A stretch of 64,000 bases of DNA, from contig CM045745.1 in assembly GCA_024760905.1 (NCBI GenBank), forward strand, positions 2,361,501 to 2,425,500, read 5' to 3'. Below the pieces are notes generated by a model, which saw nothing but the letters and a program-made list of their open reading frames with translations, ran no database searches and was not told the origin of the DNA. This DNA is from Plotosus lineatus. Lineage: Eukaryota > Chordata > Actinopteri > Siluriformes > Plotosidae. Positions 11,977-22,861 of the stretch are shown piece by piece (position 1 is the first letter of the stretch; each line of letters begins with the position of its first letter). A program made the translations under genes and the position numbers.

Positions 11977-11985
<9 letters not shown>
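9960..11985 (+). mobile_element. Non-LTR retrotransposon, truncated after endonuclease
   Basis: A probable 5' UTR (9960-10470) is followed by an APE-type endonuclease. Frame 10474-11175 shows VAAWNVRTL, a degraded catalytic glutamate motif (ALSETCL), SVYAPT, ILGHFNTRVGAD (normally GDFN) and HLIDYVIV. Frames 11199-11462 and 11339-11770 continue as DCWTDHRLIISK and KADEIQSFADRHD, and 11733-11970 reaches the linker before the reverse transcriptase (ILERWAEHFNSVLNQ, KAIRQLS). It stops abruptly in a (GT)n tract, so the reverse transcriptase is absent. Frameshifts and stops separate the segments. Distinct in sequence from the RTE copies; the exact clade is uncertain. Confidence 0.85.
10474..11175 (+). 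pseudogene. APE-type endonuclease domain of the LINE
   Basis: A 233-codon frame covering most of an exonuclease-endonuclease-phosphatase fold: VAAWNVRTL near residue 4, ALSETCL near 40, SVYAPT near 116, ILGHFNTRVGAD near 148 and HLIDYVIV near 217. In active members the sequence is GDFN; here H replaces D, and the frame ends before the terminal SDH-type motif, which appears as TDHRL in the next frame. Its ancestral role was nicking target DNA to prime reverse transcription. It is non-functional here. Confidence 0.85.

Positions 11986-12056
<71 letters not shown>
11980..12056. repeat. (GT)n microsatellite
   Basis: About 77 bp of GT repeats at the point where LINE coding sequence ends. Confidence 0.95.
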
Positions 12057-12058
<2 letters not shown>

Positions 12059-12575
12059 GCTTATCAGTGTGAATATGATTAAATATGACATTCAACATAG
12101 TTTCTTTTGTTTATTCTTGTTTCATTATTATTTATTATTAATTATGATTAATGTTAAAATACATGTATTATTATAATAAAATATTTATTGTTTTTACATG
12201 TTTATCTTCAACAAATATATGTGTCAAATATACATGTTTGTGTCAGGTTATATGAGTTCGGGAGGAGGTTGGAACAGATTAATTGGTTTTCTATTATTTC
12301 CGACAAGAATTTTTGTTTTATCTAACGAACATTTTGACTTACAAGCTCGCCATTTGAATCAATTAATTTCGTAAGTCAAGGTACCACTGTATTTGTGAGC
12401 TTGTGGAAATTGTATGAAAGTAAAGTAATAGTCATTACATTTACATAAACAGTAAATTTCCAATAGGTCTAACACCAGAATCTAATTAGGTAATTTGAAG
12501 TTCTACTTCAACTTCAAGTCAGACAGCGCATGTGGGTGTTCGAAGACGGAGAAGAGATAAGTTTTTAAATTTCCC

Positions 12576-12663
12576 TGCGATGGCCTGGCGAGCTGTCCAG
12601 GGTGTACTCTTGCCCATGTCCGGAGTTAGGATTAAGCGGTTCAGAAAATGAATGAATAAATGA
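12576..12663 (+). mobile_element. SINE tail fragment, L2-like 3' end
   Basis: GCGATGGCCTGGCGAGCTGT followed by an end close to 'aggattaagcggttcag' and GAATGAATAAATG. Only the tail of the L2-tailed SINE remains, with part of the tail itself deleted. The rest of 12390-13271 holds nothing I recognise. Confidence 0.75.
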
Positions 12664-13271
12664 AGTTTTTAAATTCGAAATTTTAACAAAAACACTTCAT
12701 TCAGGTAACATAATGCAACCTAACATTAAGCCCTGTTGTACAACAACAATGATCTGACATTATGTATGCCAGTTTGTGCCACGCAAAAAGTCAGTGAACA
12801 CATATGTTTGCTGCACCAGTCATGCATTGGTACAAGTGAACCTACTGAACAATTCTTTTGTACAGCAGGAATGCATTCCTATTAAAAGAGCATCAGTCGA
12901 TCATGGAGGAGATGCTGTTTATTGTCCAGAATGGCTGAGGTAGTGAGACAGGTGTTCCACAACTTCATAAAATCAGAGGAACAGAAACACACTCCTTTTA
13001 ATTTAAACTGTTTCTGCAATATGTTCACCCACCCGTCACCCATACCTCAAGTGCTATAAAGGGAGGGTATAGGCTAACTTGTGCTTCCTCAGAGACATAC
13101 ATTATCAAATAAGTCAAGCACATGTTTCTGAACTGCCGCTCACAAACACAGAGCAGTCATAACATTAGAAATATTATGAGTGAAGTGAATTTTGTCACAG
13201 TGGTACATGCTAAGGGATGGAAGCATCTGAGCAAGGGTTCACCAATCTGCAAAAAATATATATTTTAATTG

Positions 13272-13529
13272 TAGTCGGCCCTCTACTTACGAAATGAATC
13301 CGTTCCAGAGCCTTTTTCAGAACCTGGAGTTTTCGTAAGTAGAGGTGCATTTCACATGTAAAAACGCGTGATTCGTTCCAAGGCTCCCAAGACTACCCAA
13401 TAAACCCTTTAAAAATGATAAAAGTACACCAATTTTGTATGAAATATGTGTTAAAAGTAAAAGAAAATTATTTATTAAACCATTTAAACATTTTATTAAC
13501 ACATTAAACCATTATTAAACATTTTTATT

Positions 13530-13606
<77 letters not shown>

Positions 13607-13676
13607 AACACTGTCTCTCTCTATCTCTCTCGATCTCTCTCTGTCTCTCTCTCTCTCTCACAGACACACACACAAA

Positions 13677-13720
<44 letters not shown>

Positions 13721-14320
13721 ACTCACTCTCACATGCACGCTCTGCCGAATGCAGGCTCCGCCCACACGCAGTGTGCAGCCGACAGAGCTTTTGAGATGGG
13801 GTGTTGTATTTAAAGCAGAATTACTTACCTGTTTGAAAGATCTGCGGTCCGGATTCAATATTAACTTGCTTCCTTATGAGATCGGCAGTCTTGTGGCGTC
13901 GCCCACTTCCATGCACAAAAATGCTTCATGGCCGAATGTGGAGATTTTGAGACGGGGTGCGGCTCATCCGGATCTCCTCAAATAAGCTGCAATGAGTACA
14001 GTACTCTCAAAACTCTCAAAACTCACGAAACTCACAAACCAATAGTACATCTCTCCTTTACGCGTGTGACAAACAAGCTTATGGGTACAGTACCATGGAG
14101 ATTCAGCTCCCTCCTGGCCAATGGAAGGCCAGCGGAGCGGGATGTTGGGAGACAGCCAATGAGACAGCATCTCGCGCATTGTTTGAATTTTTGAGTGGCG
14201 CGTCTGGCGCTTTTTGTAAGAAGAGGTTGTTTTGTATACAGAGGGCAAAAAGTTAGGAAAATGTTTTTCATAACCTGGATTTTTAGTATTCAGAGGTTTT
14301 CGTAATTATAGGGCCGACTG
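13272..14320 (-). mobile_element. Non-autonomous Tigger-like element with microsatellites
   Basis: Ends AGTCGGCCCTCTACTTACGA and GTAATTATAGGGCCGACTG form inverted termini. The interior at 13317-13500 is the inverse of the family 3' half ('taatgataaaagtacacc'), and 13990-14230 holds the family 5' half ('gggatgttgggagacagcc'), giving minus orientation. A (CA)n tract (13532-13605) and a (CT)n tract (13681-13727) sit in the middle. No transposase frame is intact. Confidence 0.75.
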
Positions 14321-14579
14321 TATTTAATTAACTACTTTTTGTGGAACAATTTCAGAATAATATTCCACAATGTCAGACTGTAAATTTTAAATATCTCACT
14401 TGATTCCTAGAAGTGTTCCTGAGCCCATGCCTGTTTTTAAAGCAATGTTGCCTGAGGCTGAGAGGATCACATGCATTTAATTTGGATTTTCAGCCTTGAC
14501 CCTTGTGCACAGAGATTATTTCGGATTCTTGAAATCTTTTGATAATGCTATATATTTAAAATCTTCACAATTATATGTT

Positions 14580-14921
14580 CATGTTCATTTTCTGTAACCG
14601 CTTAATCCTAATTAGGATCACAGGGAGGCTGGCACCCATCCCAGCCATCTCCGGGCAAGGGCGGAGAACACCCCGGACAGCTTGCCAGGCCATCGCAGGG
14701 CAGAAACACACTGATGGCTATGCAGCTCCTCTTGTCGAAAGTCAGCAATGGTCCTTTTACATGAACCTCACACCATAGACAGTGAGAGACATGGCTGGCT
14801 TTGATAACCCAGTTAGCAGCACTGGAGGGAGGCAGTGACAATCTTGTGGAGAGAGGGACTCGAACCCCCAACCTTAGGATCAGCAATCCAGCGCCCTATA
14901 CCACTAGGCCACCACTGCCCT
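14580..14921 (-). mobile_element. tRNA-headed SINE with L2-like tail
   Basis: The minus strand carries the same tRNA-like head and body as the SINE at 4639 but ends in a different tail (CAGGGCGATG-type junction, then 'taattaggattaagcggtt'). A 13-bp target-site duplication ACAATTATATGTT flanks it (14567-14579 and 14922-14934). Confidence 0.88.
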
Positions 14922-15184
14922 ACAATTATATGTTGTGGAACATTATTTTGAAAAGGCTCCACATTTTGTACATGCAGCTTCTTTCTTGTAAACCTCTACC
15001 CAGATTCACTCGTCAGGTTACTGACATGTTGCCAATTAACCAATTCCAATTAATGAAGTTGGAAAATGTTCCTCCAGTTGAAGTTTTTTGACTACCTTTT
15101 ACTTTTCCATTTTTGAGACATGCTGCGACCATCACAATTAATTAAAGCTAATTCTTCTCATAAAATAGTAAAATGATTCGTTTT

Positions 15185-15196
15185 CAATATTTGATG

Positions 15197-15231
<35 letters not shown>

Positions 15232-15260
15232 CATCATCATCATCATCAGCAGCAGCATCT
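15185..15260. repeat. (TTA)n/(TCA)n microsatellite
   Basis: TTA repeats running into TCA repeats. The surrounding 14935-15484 contains no gene I recognise. Confidence 0.85.
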
Positions 15261-15484
15261 ATTTGTCTTTTTGCTTGTTTGTTTGTTTGCTTATTGACAT
15301 TTCAAACAACATTCCAATGTTTTTAGAATTGGGGTTATATAGTTCCTTCTGTGTATCATACAACATTTAAACGACAGTGTTAGGTTGGGAGTATGTATGT
15401 CATGTTATACATGTATGTATGGCAGTCAACTAAGTATCACAGGAATATCATTTAATTACTATTATTTTTTTATGCAACAGTCAT

Positions 15485-15828
15485 TTCATTTTCATTTTCT
15501 GTAACCGCTTAATCCTAATTAGGGTCGCGGGGAGGCTGGCGCCCATCCCAGCCAACTTCGGGCGAGGGCAGAGTACACCCTGGACAGCTCGCCAGGCCAT
15601 CGCAGGGCAGAAACACGCCGACGGCTTTGCAGCCTACTCTTTACGAAAGTCAGCAATGGTTCTTTTACATGCCTCACACCATAGACAGTGAGAGACATGA
15701 CCGGCCTTTGATAACCCAGTTAACTGCACTGGGGAGGACAGTGACAACCTTGTGGAGAGTGGGACTCGAACCCCCAACCTTTGGATCAGTGATCCAGCGC
15801 CCTATACCACTAGACCACCACTGCCCAC
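15485..15828 (-). mobile_element. tRNA-headed SINE with L2-like tail
   Basis: Full-length copy, minus orientation, with the L2-like end 'aattaggattaagcggtt'. Flanked by a 13-bp duplication ATGCAACAGTCAT (15472-15484 and 15829-15841). The 5' head keeps A and B boxes. Confidence 0.9.
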
Positions 15829-16021
15829 ATGCAACAGTCATACCTTTCCATATGGAGAATGTCCAATTTATACTCCTGCTCTACACAACAGACATACAAC
15901 AGATATTTTTATGTGAACGCAGCTTTTAAATCTACCCCTCCAAAACTTGCATTAATCCCGTCTGTTATGGGCTCACTAATTTCTAATCCTAATCCTCGAT
16001 CCCTTCATGCATGGGATACTT

Positions 16022-17585
16022 ACTAATGCTTCTCAAAAAATTTGCATATTGTGATAAAGTTCATTATTTTCTGTAATGTACTGATAAAAATTTAACTTTC
16101 ATATATTTTAGATTCATTGCACACCAACTGAAATATTTCAGGTCTTTTCTTGTTTTAATACTGAGGATTTTAGCATACAGCTCATGAAAACCCAAAATTC
16201 CTATCTCAAAAAATGAGCATATCATGTTCAGGTAGTGTAAACGAGCTATTAACCTAATCATCTGAATCAACCAATTAACTCTCAACACCTGCAAAAGATT
16301 CCTGAGGCTTTTAAAAACTCCCAGCCTGGTTCATTACTCAAAACCGCAATCATGGGTAAGACTGCCGACCTGACTGCTGTCCAGAAGGACATCATTGACA
16401 CCCTCAAGCAAGAGGGTAAGACACAGAAAGAAATCTCTGAGCGAATAGGCTGTTCCCAGAGTGCTCTATCAAGCCACCTCAGTGGGACGTCTGTGGGAAG
16501 GAAAAAGTGTGGCAGAAAACGCTGCACAACCAGAAGAGGTGACCGGACCCTGAGGAAGATTGTGGAGAAGGGCCGATTCCAGACCTCGGGGGACCTGTGG
16601 AAGCAGTGGACTGGGCTACAGGTGCCGCATTCCCCGGGTCAAGCCACTTTTGAACCAGAAACAGCGGCAGAAGCGCCTGACCTGGACCACAGAGAAGCAG
16701 CACTGGACTGTTGCTCAGTGGTCCAAAGTACTTTTTTTCAGATGAAAGCAAATTTTGCATGTCATTTGGAAATCGCGGTGCCAGAGTCTGGAGGAAGACT
16801 GGGGACAAGGAAATACCAAAATGCCTGAAGTCCAGTGTCAAGTACCCACAGTCAGTGATGGTCTGGGGTGCCATGTCAGCTGCTGGTGTTGGTCCACTGT
16901 GTTTTATCAAGGGCAGGGTCAATGCAGCTAGCTATCAGGAGATTTTGGAGCACTTCATGCTTCCATCTGCTGAAAAGCTTTATGGAGATGAAGATTTCAT
17001 TTTTCAGCACGACCTGGCACCTGCTCACAGTGCCAAAACCACTGCTAAATGGTTTACTGACCATGGTATTACAGTGCTCAATTGGCCTGCCAACTGTCCT
17101 GACCTGAAGCCCATAGAGAATCTGTGGGATATTGTGAAGAGAAAGTTGAGAGACACCAGACCCAACACTGTGGATGAGCTTAAGGCCGCTATCGAAGCAT
17201 CCTGGGCCTCCGTAACACCTCAGCAGTGCCACAGGCTGATCGCCTCCATGCCACGCCGCATTGAAGCAGTCATTTCTGCAAAAGGATTCCCGATCAAGTA
17301 TTGAGTGCATAACTGAACATAATTATTTGAAGGTTGACTTTTTTTTGTATTAAAAACACTTTTTTTTTTTTTTATTGGTCGGATGAAATATGCTAATTTT
17401 TTGAGATAGGAATTTTGGGTTTTCATGAGCTGTATGCCAAAATCATCAGTATTAAAACAATAAAAGACCTGAAATATTTCAGTTGGTGTGCAATGAATCT
17501 AAAATATATGAAAGTTTAATTTTTATCAGTACATTGCAGAAAATAATGAACTTTATCACAATATGCTAATTTGAGAAGGACTAGT
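16022..17585 (+). mobile_element. Full-length Tc1-like transposon (copy 1)
   Basis: About 1.56 kb with terminal inverted repeats of roughly 200 bp (16022-16220 and 17390-17585). Each terminal repeat holds two copies of a TCTCAAAAAATNNGCATAT-like motif, one at the outer end and one about 170 bp inward. This is the IR/DR arrangement known from Sleeping Beauty-type Tc1 elements, where the transposase binds both sites. The enclosed transposase gene is frameshifted. Confidence 0.92.
16352..17304 (+). pseudogene. Tc1 transposase, frameshifted
   Basis: The N-terminal frame from 16352 has a paired-type helix-turn-helix (ADLTAVQKDIIDTLKQEGKT, KEISERIGCSQSALSSHLSG). The sequence shifts frame near 16600 and again near 16740. 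The C-terminal frame (16711-17304) contains the DDE catalytic core: FSDESKF, QHDLAPAH and PIENLW. It ends GFPIKY. Catalysis of cut-and-paste transposition into TA is the family role. Because of the two shifts no full-length enzyme is encoded. Confidence 0.92.
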
Positions 17586-17680
17586 CTGTAATCTTCTCCT
17601 GGAAATTTTTTTAATATACAAATTTGTGAATTGTTTCAGATTTTTTAGACTATTTATTATTTTGGAGTTTATTGAGAAAG

Positions 17681-17797
17681 AAAGGCAGTGGTGGCCTGGT
17701 GGTAAAGGGTGCCGGATCGCTGATCCTAAGGTTGGGGGTTCGAGACAGACGCTCCACAAGGTTGTCTCTGGCCCCCAATGCAGCTAACTGCATTATC

Positions 17798-17800
<3 letters not shown>
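17681..17800 (+). mobile_element. SINE head fragment
   Basis: Head of the tRNA-derived SINE (GCAGTGGTGGCCTGGTGGTA, B-box GGTTCGAGACA) and the first part of the body, ending in A8 then (TA)n (17808-17843). Tail absent. Confidence 0.8.
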
Positions 17801-17847
<47 letters not shown>

Positions 17848-17849
17848 TT

Positions 17850-18965
17850 CCTGGTCAAAAATATATAATAACAAACAATGCATAGAAGAGTCACTTTCAC
17901 ATTACAGCAGCCTTTCAGAAGTACACTGCCTTATAATAAATTTATAAGAGTGCACACGTTGGTGATGATCAGTATTTAGTGGTGTTTTTCTACATTTTCT
18001 GTGGTGATCTGACTATCATAGCATTTATTCCTGAAGCATCTGTGGTTGAATAAATCTGTGTTTTTTCCCCAGCACCAGTGTTTTTCTGTGACTGTACTTT
18101 TGTTTCAGGTACAGGCAAAAAAGTACAGTACAGGAATTCTATGACTTCCTTCCTGAGTCCAAATGAAACACAGCTGTTTTACATGCATTGATGTGAACCT
18201 CAGCATTCTTTCTCCCCCTCCTCTCTCACTCTATCCCCCCACGCATTCTCGGTGTCCACCACCATCTCCATACATCTCTCTTTTACAAGGCTTACTTCTT
18301 TCATCAACTTCCATCAAAAACATATAAACTGAAATGTTTATGATCCCCACCTGCTATGTATTGCCTTTATTGCTTTAGTCACAGGTTTCAGTTTTTGGCG
18401 AGTACAAGTATAGTTAGTACCCCGACACATGTTCAGAGCCAGTAATACCACTGAGACCATCAAGTTATGCTCTGTCATAGCCTAATCACAAACAGGAGGC
18501 TGTAGTAAATAGATTCTTTCGGAATTTCCTCACTTAAATCCTGCAGTTAGGGCCATGTCTGCAGATCAACACATCCTGCTTCCTAATAGGCTTTATATTA
18601 TAAGCATGGCAGTTGTACTTATACTGTGCTGTGTGTTGACCTCACAGTTATTTGTTAGATAACCTCATGGTTGTCGGTTATTTAGTTAGCCCTGTTAATA
18701 TTATTAGTTTTTGTTGTTTCTTTCTTCTGGATAACCCGGGTTGCTTTAGGCTTTGTGAAAGTATTCACCTTCATGACTTTTTTTACACCATCAAGTATAA
18801 CATCATATGAATGTCTTTGACAAAGTGAATCATTTAAATAAGACTTTTTCGCTTATTGTAAAAGTTGTTCTCTGTTTCCTTGATTTCTCAGACTGACATG
18901 CAGCCAATCAGCACCAAGTACCTTCACTTTCCATTTTTAGTTATTGTTGATGTGTTTTAGGCTTT
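17850..18965. other. No recognisable gene
   Basis: Over 1 kb of apparently unique non-coding sequence. I see no exon signature, RNA gene or repeat. Confidence 0.45.
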
Positions 18966-19325
18966 AGCACTCAGTCCTTGACAAACCACTGATCCTACTA
19001 TGGTGCCAGGGAGGTTGAAGCCCATCGAAACTGACACTGGACGAAGGCTGGGTTCACTTTGAATAGCTCACCAGACCATCACAGAGCCAACACACACAAA
19101 CATTCACACTTACTCTCACACCTGGGGTTAATTTGGACCAGCCCATTAGCCTAATGTGCATGTCTTTGAACTGTGGGAGGAAACAAGTGTACCTCGAGGA
19201 AACCCACGCAAGCATGAGGAGAGCATGCAAACACCACATAGAGATTTGAACTCAAGGATTTGAACTCGAGACCTTCTCTTTGTGAGGCACACATGCTCAC
19301 CACTACACCATCGTGCTGCCTGGTT
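18966..19325 (-). mobile_element. Old SINE, minus strand
   Basis: Shows the inverse of GTTTCCTC-CACAGTTCAAAGACATGCACATT (19150-19190), a head ending 'ggcagcacgatggtgtagtgg' on the minus strand at about 19320, and an L2-like tail near 18980. Diverged, no duplication seen. Confidence 0.75.
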
Positions 19326-20241
19326 TTGCAGATGTGTTTCTTCATTTCTAAGTACATTTTAGTTGTTTTTCCTTCTGCTGTTAAATATTTGGCGTTGAAT
19401 TTGCGCCTGCATTCCATTGTCTATTTTCTTTTTCTGTTTTGCATATTGTGTCCCTGTCACTGATTGTTTTTATTTTTGCTTTTTAAATTTTGAGGGAAAT
19501 GAAAGTCATACAGTAACCTCCATCAGTCAGCAGTGTGCTGCTCAAAAGACTGATTTACACCACAGATCAAAGGATGGCCAGAGAATGGATGGCATCTCTG
19601 GGAAAATACTTTTCATTCAATAGACCAAACAGGACTGTAAATACATACAGGCCTGTACCCTCCAGTGCAGCATTTTCCAAAAGGGTATTTTTCTATGCTT
19701 CTATCAATATTTGTGGCAGTGCTTGTTTATATGCTGCTGTTACATTTGAGCTTTTAGATGATAAGATCTCAGTGGGGAGTCTTCACCCCCCACACACACA
19801 CAGACCAGTTTACAGAGTTCTTTGTATGACCAGGGCCACTGCGGGCTACAGTTCCCACATCCGGGGCCCTTTGAGGCAATGTTTACACAGATGTTGGGCC
19901 CCAAAGATGTGACCTGCCCCCTTCATCCCCTTCCTCTCCCCCCTGAGACTCTTATTAAAGGACAACCTAAATGCCATGTCTGCCACTGGGACCATCTGCT
20001 GAAGAAGGCTCACATTCTGATCAAATTGGGAGCCAGGAGAAGCTATCAGTCCAGCTGTGGAATGTCTAAATGTATTGTGCTTGTGGATGCTTATTTGCAG
20101 AAGCCTGACCACATCAGCTTTAACTCAACACAACTCCTCCCCCGTCTGCACTGACAGCTGCTGTTAAATTTGAATGTCGTGCTTCTTCTGAAGCATGATC
20201 TTACATGTGAATTTTGACAACACCCTGTTATTTACATGAAA
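19326..20241. other. No recognisable gene
   Basis: Several overlapping frames of up to 125 codons (19535-19912, 19822-20154) have no family signature, start at arbitrary ATGs and are not flanked by convincing splice sites. I do not call a gene. Confidence 0.4.
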
Positions 20242-20258
20242 TAGTGTTGCAATGTAGC

Positions 20259-20599
20259 ATGTGAGGCAGTGGTGGTCTAGTGGATAGGGCACTATCCCTG
20301 ATCCTAAGGTTGGGGGTTCGAGTCCGCACAAGGTTGTCACTGTCCCCCCCAGTGCAGCTAACTGGATTATCAAAGGCGGGCCATGTCTGTCACTGTCTAT
20401 GGTGAGAGGTTCATGTAAAAGAACCATTGCTGACTTTCGTAAAGAGTAGACTGCAAAGTCGTCAGCGTGTTTCTGTCTCTTGCTAAAAGGGTTGTGACAG
20501 GAAGGGCATCCGACGTAAAAACCTCTGCCAAATCAAACGTGCGAATCAGATGATTCACTGTGGCGACTCCTGAGAAAGGGAAAAAGCCGAAAGGAAGAC
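20259..20599 (+). mobile_element. tRNA-headed SINE with RTE-derived tail
   Basis: Head GCAGTGGTGGTCTAGTGG and B-box GGTTCGAGTCC, then a tail with GGAAGGGCATCCGACGTAAA and 'actgtggcgactcctgag'. Flanked by near-identical 17-bp repeats (20242-20258 and 20600-20616, AGTGTTGCAA-GTAGCA with one mismatch), a target-site duplication. Confidence 0.9.
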
Positions 20600-20828
20600 A
20601 GTGTTGCAAAGTAGCAATGGTTGCAACCTGTTCAGGGTGTAAAGGGTGCACCCCACCTTCACCCAGTGTTGGCTAATATAGGCCCCAGCCTTCTCACAAA
20701 CCAAGTAGGAGTAAGTGGTTTGGCAAATGAGTAAGTGACTGAGTGTTGCAAAGAAAATTAGATCCATGTCTCTTAGACCCATGACTAAGCGACTTATGTT
20801 TTGTTGTTGTTGTTGTATGTTTTTATTA

Positions 20829-21075
20829 ATTCATTCATTTTCTGACCTGCTTAATCCTAATTAGGGTCGTGGGGAGGCTCGTGCCCATCTCAGTAGACTC
20901 CGGGTGAGGGCAGAGTACACCCTGGACAGCTCACCAGGTCATTGCAGGGTAGAAATACACTGACAGCTATGCAGCTGCTCTCGACGAAAGTCAGCAATGG
21001 TTGTTTTACATGAACTTCTCACCATAGACAGTGAGATACATGGCCGGCCTTTGATAACCCAGTTAGCTGCACTGG
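20829..21075 (-). mobile_element. SINE with L2-like tail, 5' truncated
   Basis: Minus-strand tail ('ctgcttaatcctaattaggg') and body, breaking off at 'gttagctgcactgggg', so the tRNA head is lost. Confidence 0.82.
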
Positions 21076-21170
21076 GGTGTTTTATTTTTCTCACCAGTTA
21101 CAGAGAACTACTACATTATTTTACTTGGTTTCAATGTACTGTTTAAATCATAAATTTACATACTAGTACA

Positions 21171-21513
21171 GAGGGGCAGTGGTGGTCTCGTGGTATAAGG
21201 CGCCGGATCGCTGATCCAAAGGTTTGGGGTTCGAGTCCCACTCTCCACAAGGTTGTCACTGTCCTCCCCAGTGCAGCTAACTGGGTTATCAAAGGCGGGC
21301 CATGTCTCTCACTGTCTATGGTGTGAGGCATGTAAAAGAACCATTGCTGACTTTCGACAAGAGTAGGCTGCAAAGCCGTCAGCGTGTTTCAGCCCTGCGA
21401 TGGCCTGGCGAGCTGTCCAGGGTGTACTCTGCCCTCGCCCTGAGTTGGCTGGGATGGGCACCAGCCTCCCCGCAACCCTAATTAGGATAAAGCGGTTACA
21501 GAAAATGAACTGA
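21171..21513 (+). mobile_element. tRNA-headed SINE with L2-like tail
   Basis: Full-length + strand copy, head at 21175 and L2-like end 'attaggataaagcggttac'. Flanked by the 13-bp duplication ACATACTAGTACA (21158-21170 and 21514-21526). Confidence 0.9.
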
Positions 21514-21526
21514 ACATACTAGTACA

Positions 21527-22861
21527 TTGATCATGGCCATGATGAATACTCTGGCAACATTTGGCTTTTAATGCTTTTTCAAACTTTTTTCTATGGCAAA
21601 CTGATTGTGAAGTACACCTATAAAAGGAAAAAAAAACAATTTTAATTATGTTTTAAATATTCTGCACTCAAGTTAGATCAAACACAAGTATATTGCACAT
21701 AAATACACATAATAATCTTTATAAAGCTTCTAGAAACTATGATATTTTACCACTCTTAACATCAGATTCAGTTGGTAAATTTGTTTGATGTTGATGGTGT
21801 AAGACATTTAAAGGAAGGCCTTTCTAAAAGCTTTATCCATTTCACAACCCACTTTGAAATGTATTTGGAGACATTGCTTTGTTGGAATTCTCAATAGTGT
21901 GCAGATTTCTCATGGTTTGATGGTATGCTGAACATATTTGTGATAGTCTTCATTCTTAATTCAACTATCTACAAAGTTCTACTACACACAAACTAGTCCC
22001 AGACTATGATGCTACCACCACCATGCTTAACATTTAGCATAGTGTTCTTGATTTTGAATCTGAACCTTTCCTGATCTTAACATATCTTTTGTCACTGTCC
22101 AGAAACATTCCCACGGAGGGCTTCTTCTACTTTCACTATGTAGTCAGGTGCTAACTTTAGTCAAGTTTGCAGCACAGCTTTAGTTAATTATGATGCAGGA
22201 TTTTTAATTTTAAATTTTTTTTTGGATATCAGCCTTTCAGTCCGTGGTGATGGCTGCACACTGTGACAATGGTGTTCCTGCAAATTCCAGTTTGTGGCAG
22301 TCATGTGGGGGGGGTTTTGTTTGTTTGTTTGTTTTTCCCCTGTTGGTTCCTTTTTTGGTTTCTTTGTTCATTCCTGAATTGGTCCTGACCGTCCATGTTA
22401 ATTTCCTCTCAGCTGAGCGCAACAGTTTCAATTTCTTCGCAGTGTATCAACGTACAATCACATAACATACAATGGCTCTCAATAACTTTTAGGTACAGTA
22501 CATACCATTATTTGAAATCATAATCTTGTAATCAGCAGTTAATTTGAAATGGCTCCAGGAGACAGTTTACTTTTTGCAAATCTACAATCCTCTTTTCTGC
22601 GCTGCACTGAGGACATTGCATTGTATGTTGGTAAAATAAATGCTGTCAAACAACTCCTTTTTATATTTCTAACAGCTGAGATCAATATTACTAACTGAAA
22701 GTATGTTAAGAGGCCTTGGGGAGTTAAAATACATTTTGAAATTTTCAGAACTACTGAATGAACGATCTGAATACGAATAGATGCACAGATCCTTTTGATG
22801 TGCTAAAATCTGTATTGATTTCAGAAAAACCAAAATAAATAAAAATATGTACACTTTTAAG
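21527..22861. other. No recognisable gene; possible old DNA transposon
   Basis: No coding domain. A 'gatgctaccaccaccatgct' stretch (about 22008-22027) resembles sequence common in old non-autonomous fish DNA transposons, but I cannot find termini and leave it unclassified. Confidence 0.35.

Larger units (their letters stand above)
9214..12389. mobile_element. Tigger-like element containing a LINE
   Basis: Left end CAGTGGTTCCTTATGAGTGT and right end GTAAGTCAAGGTACCACTG. The right end pairs with the first bases of the left end as an inverted repeat beginning CAGTGGT. The 'ccaatgagc'/'accaattagcc' segment near 9290-9350 is consistent with the interior of related elements here. A non-LTR retrotransposon (about 9960-11985) and several GT tracts account for most of the 3.2 kb. 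The pairing of the two ends as one element is an inference. Confidence 0.55.

Noticed and set aside
14580..14921. tRNA genes suggested by A and B boxes and GGTTCGAGTCC
   Set aside because: The tRNA-like segments are the heads of SINEs with target-site duplications and long unrelated tails. The cloverleaf is degenerate.
19535..20154. Possible gene from overlapping 110-125-codon frames
   Set aside because: No family motif, no splice-site support and no codon-usage contrast with neighbouring non-coding DNA.
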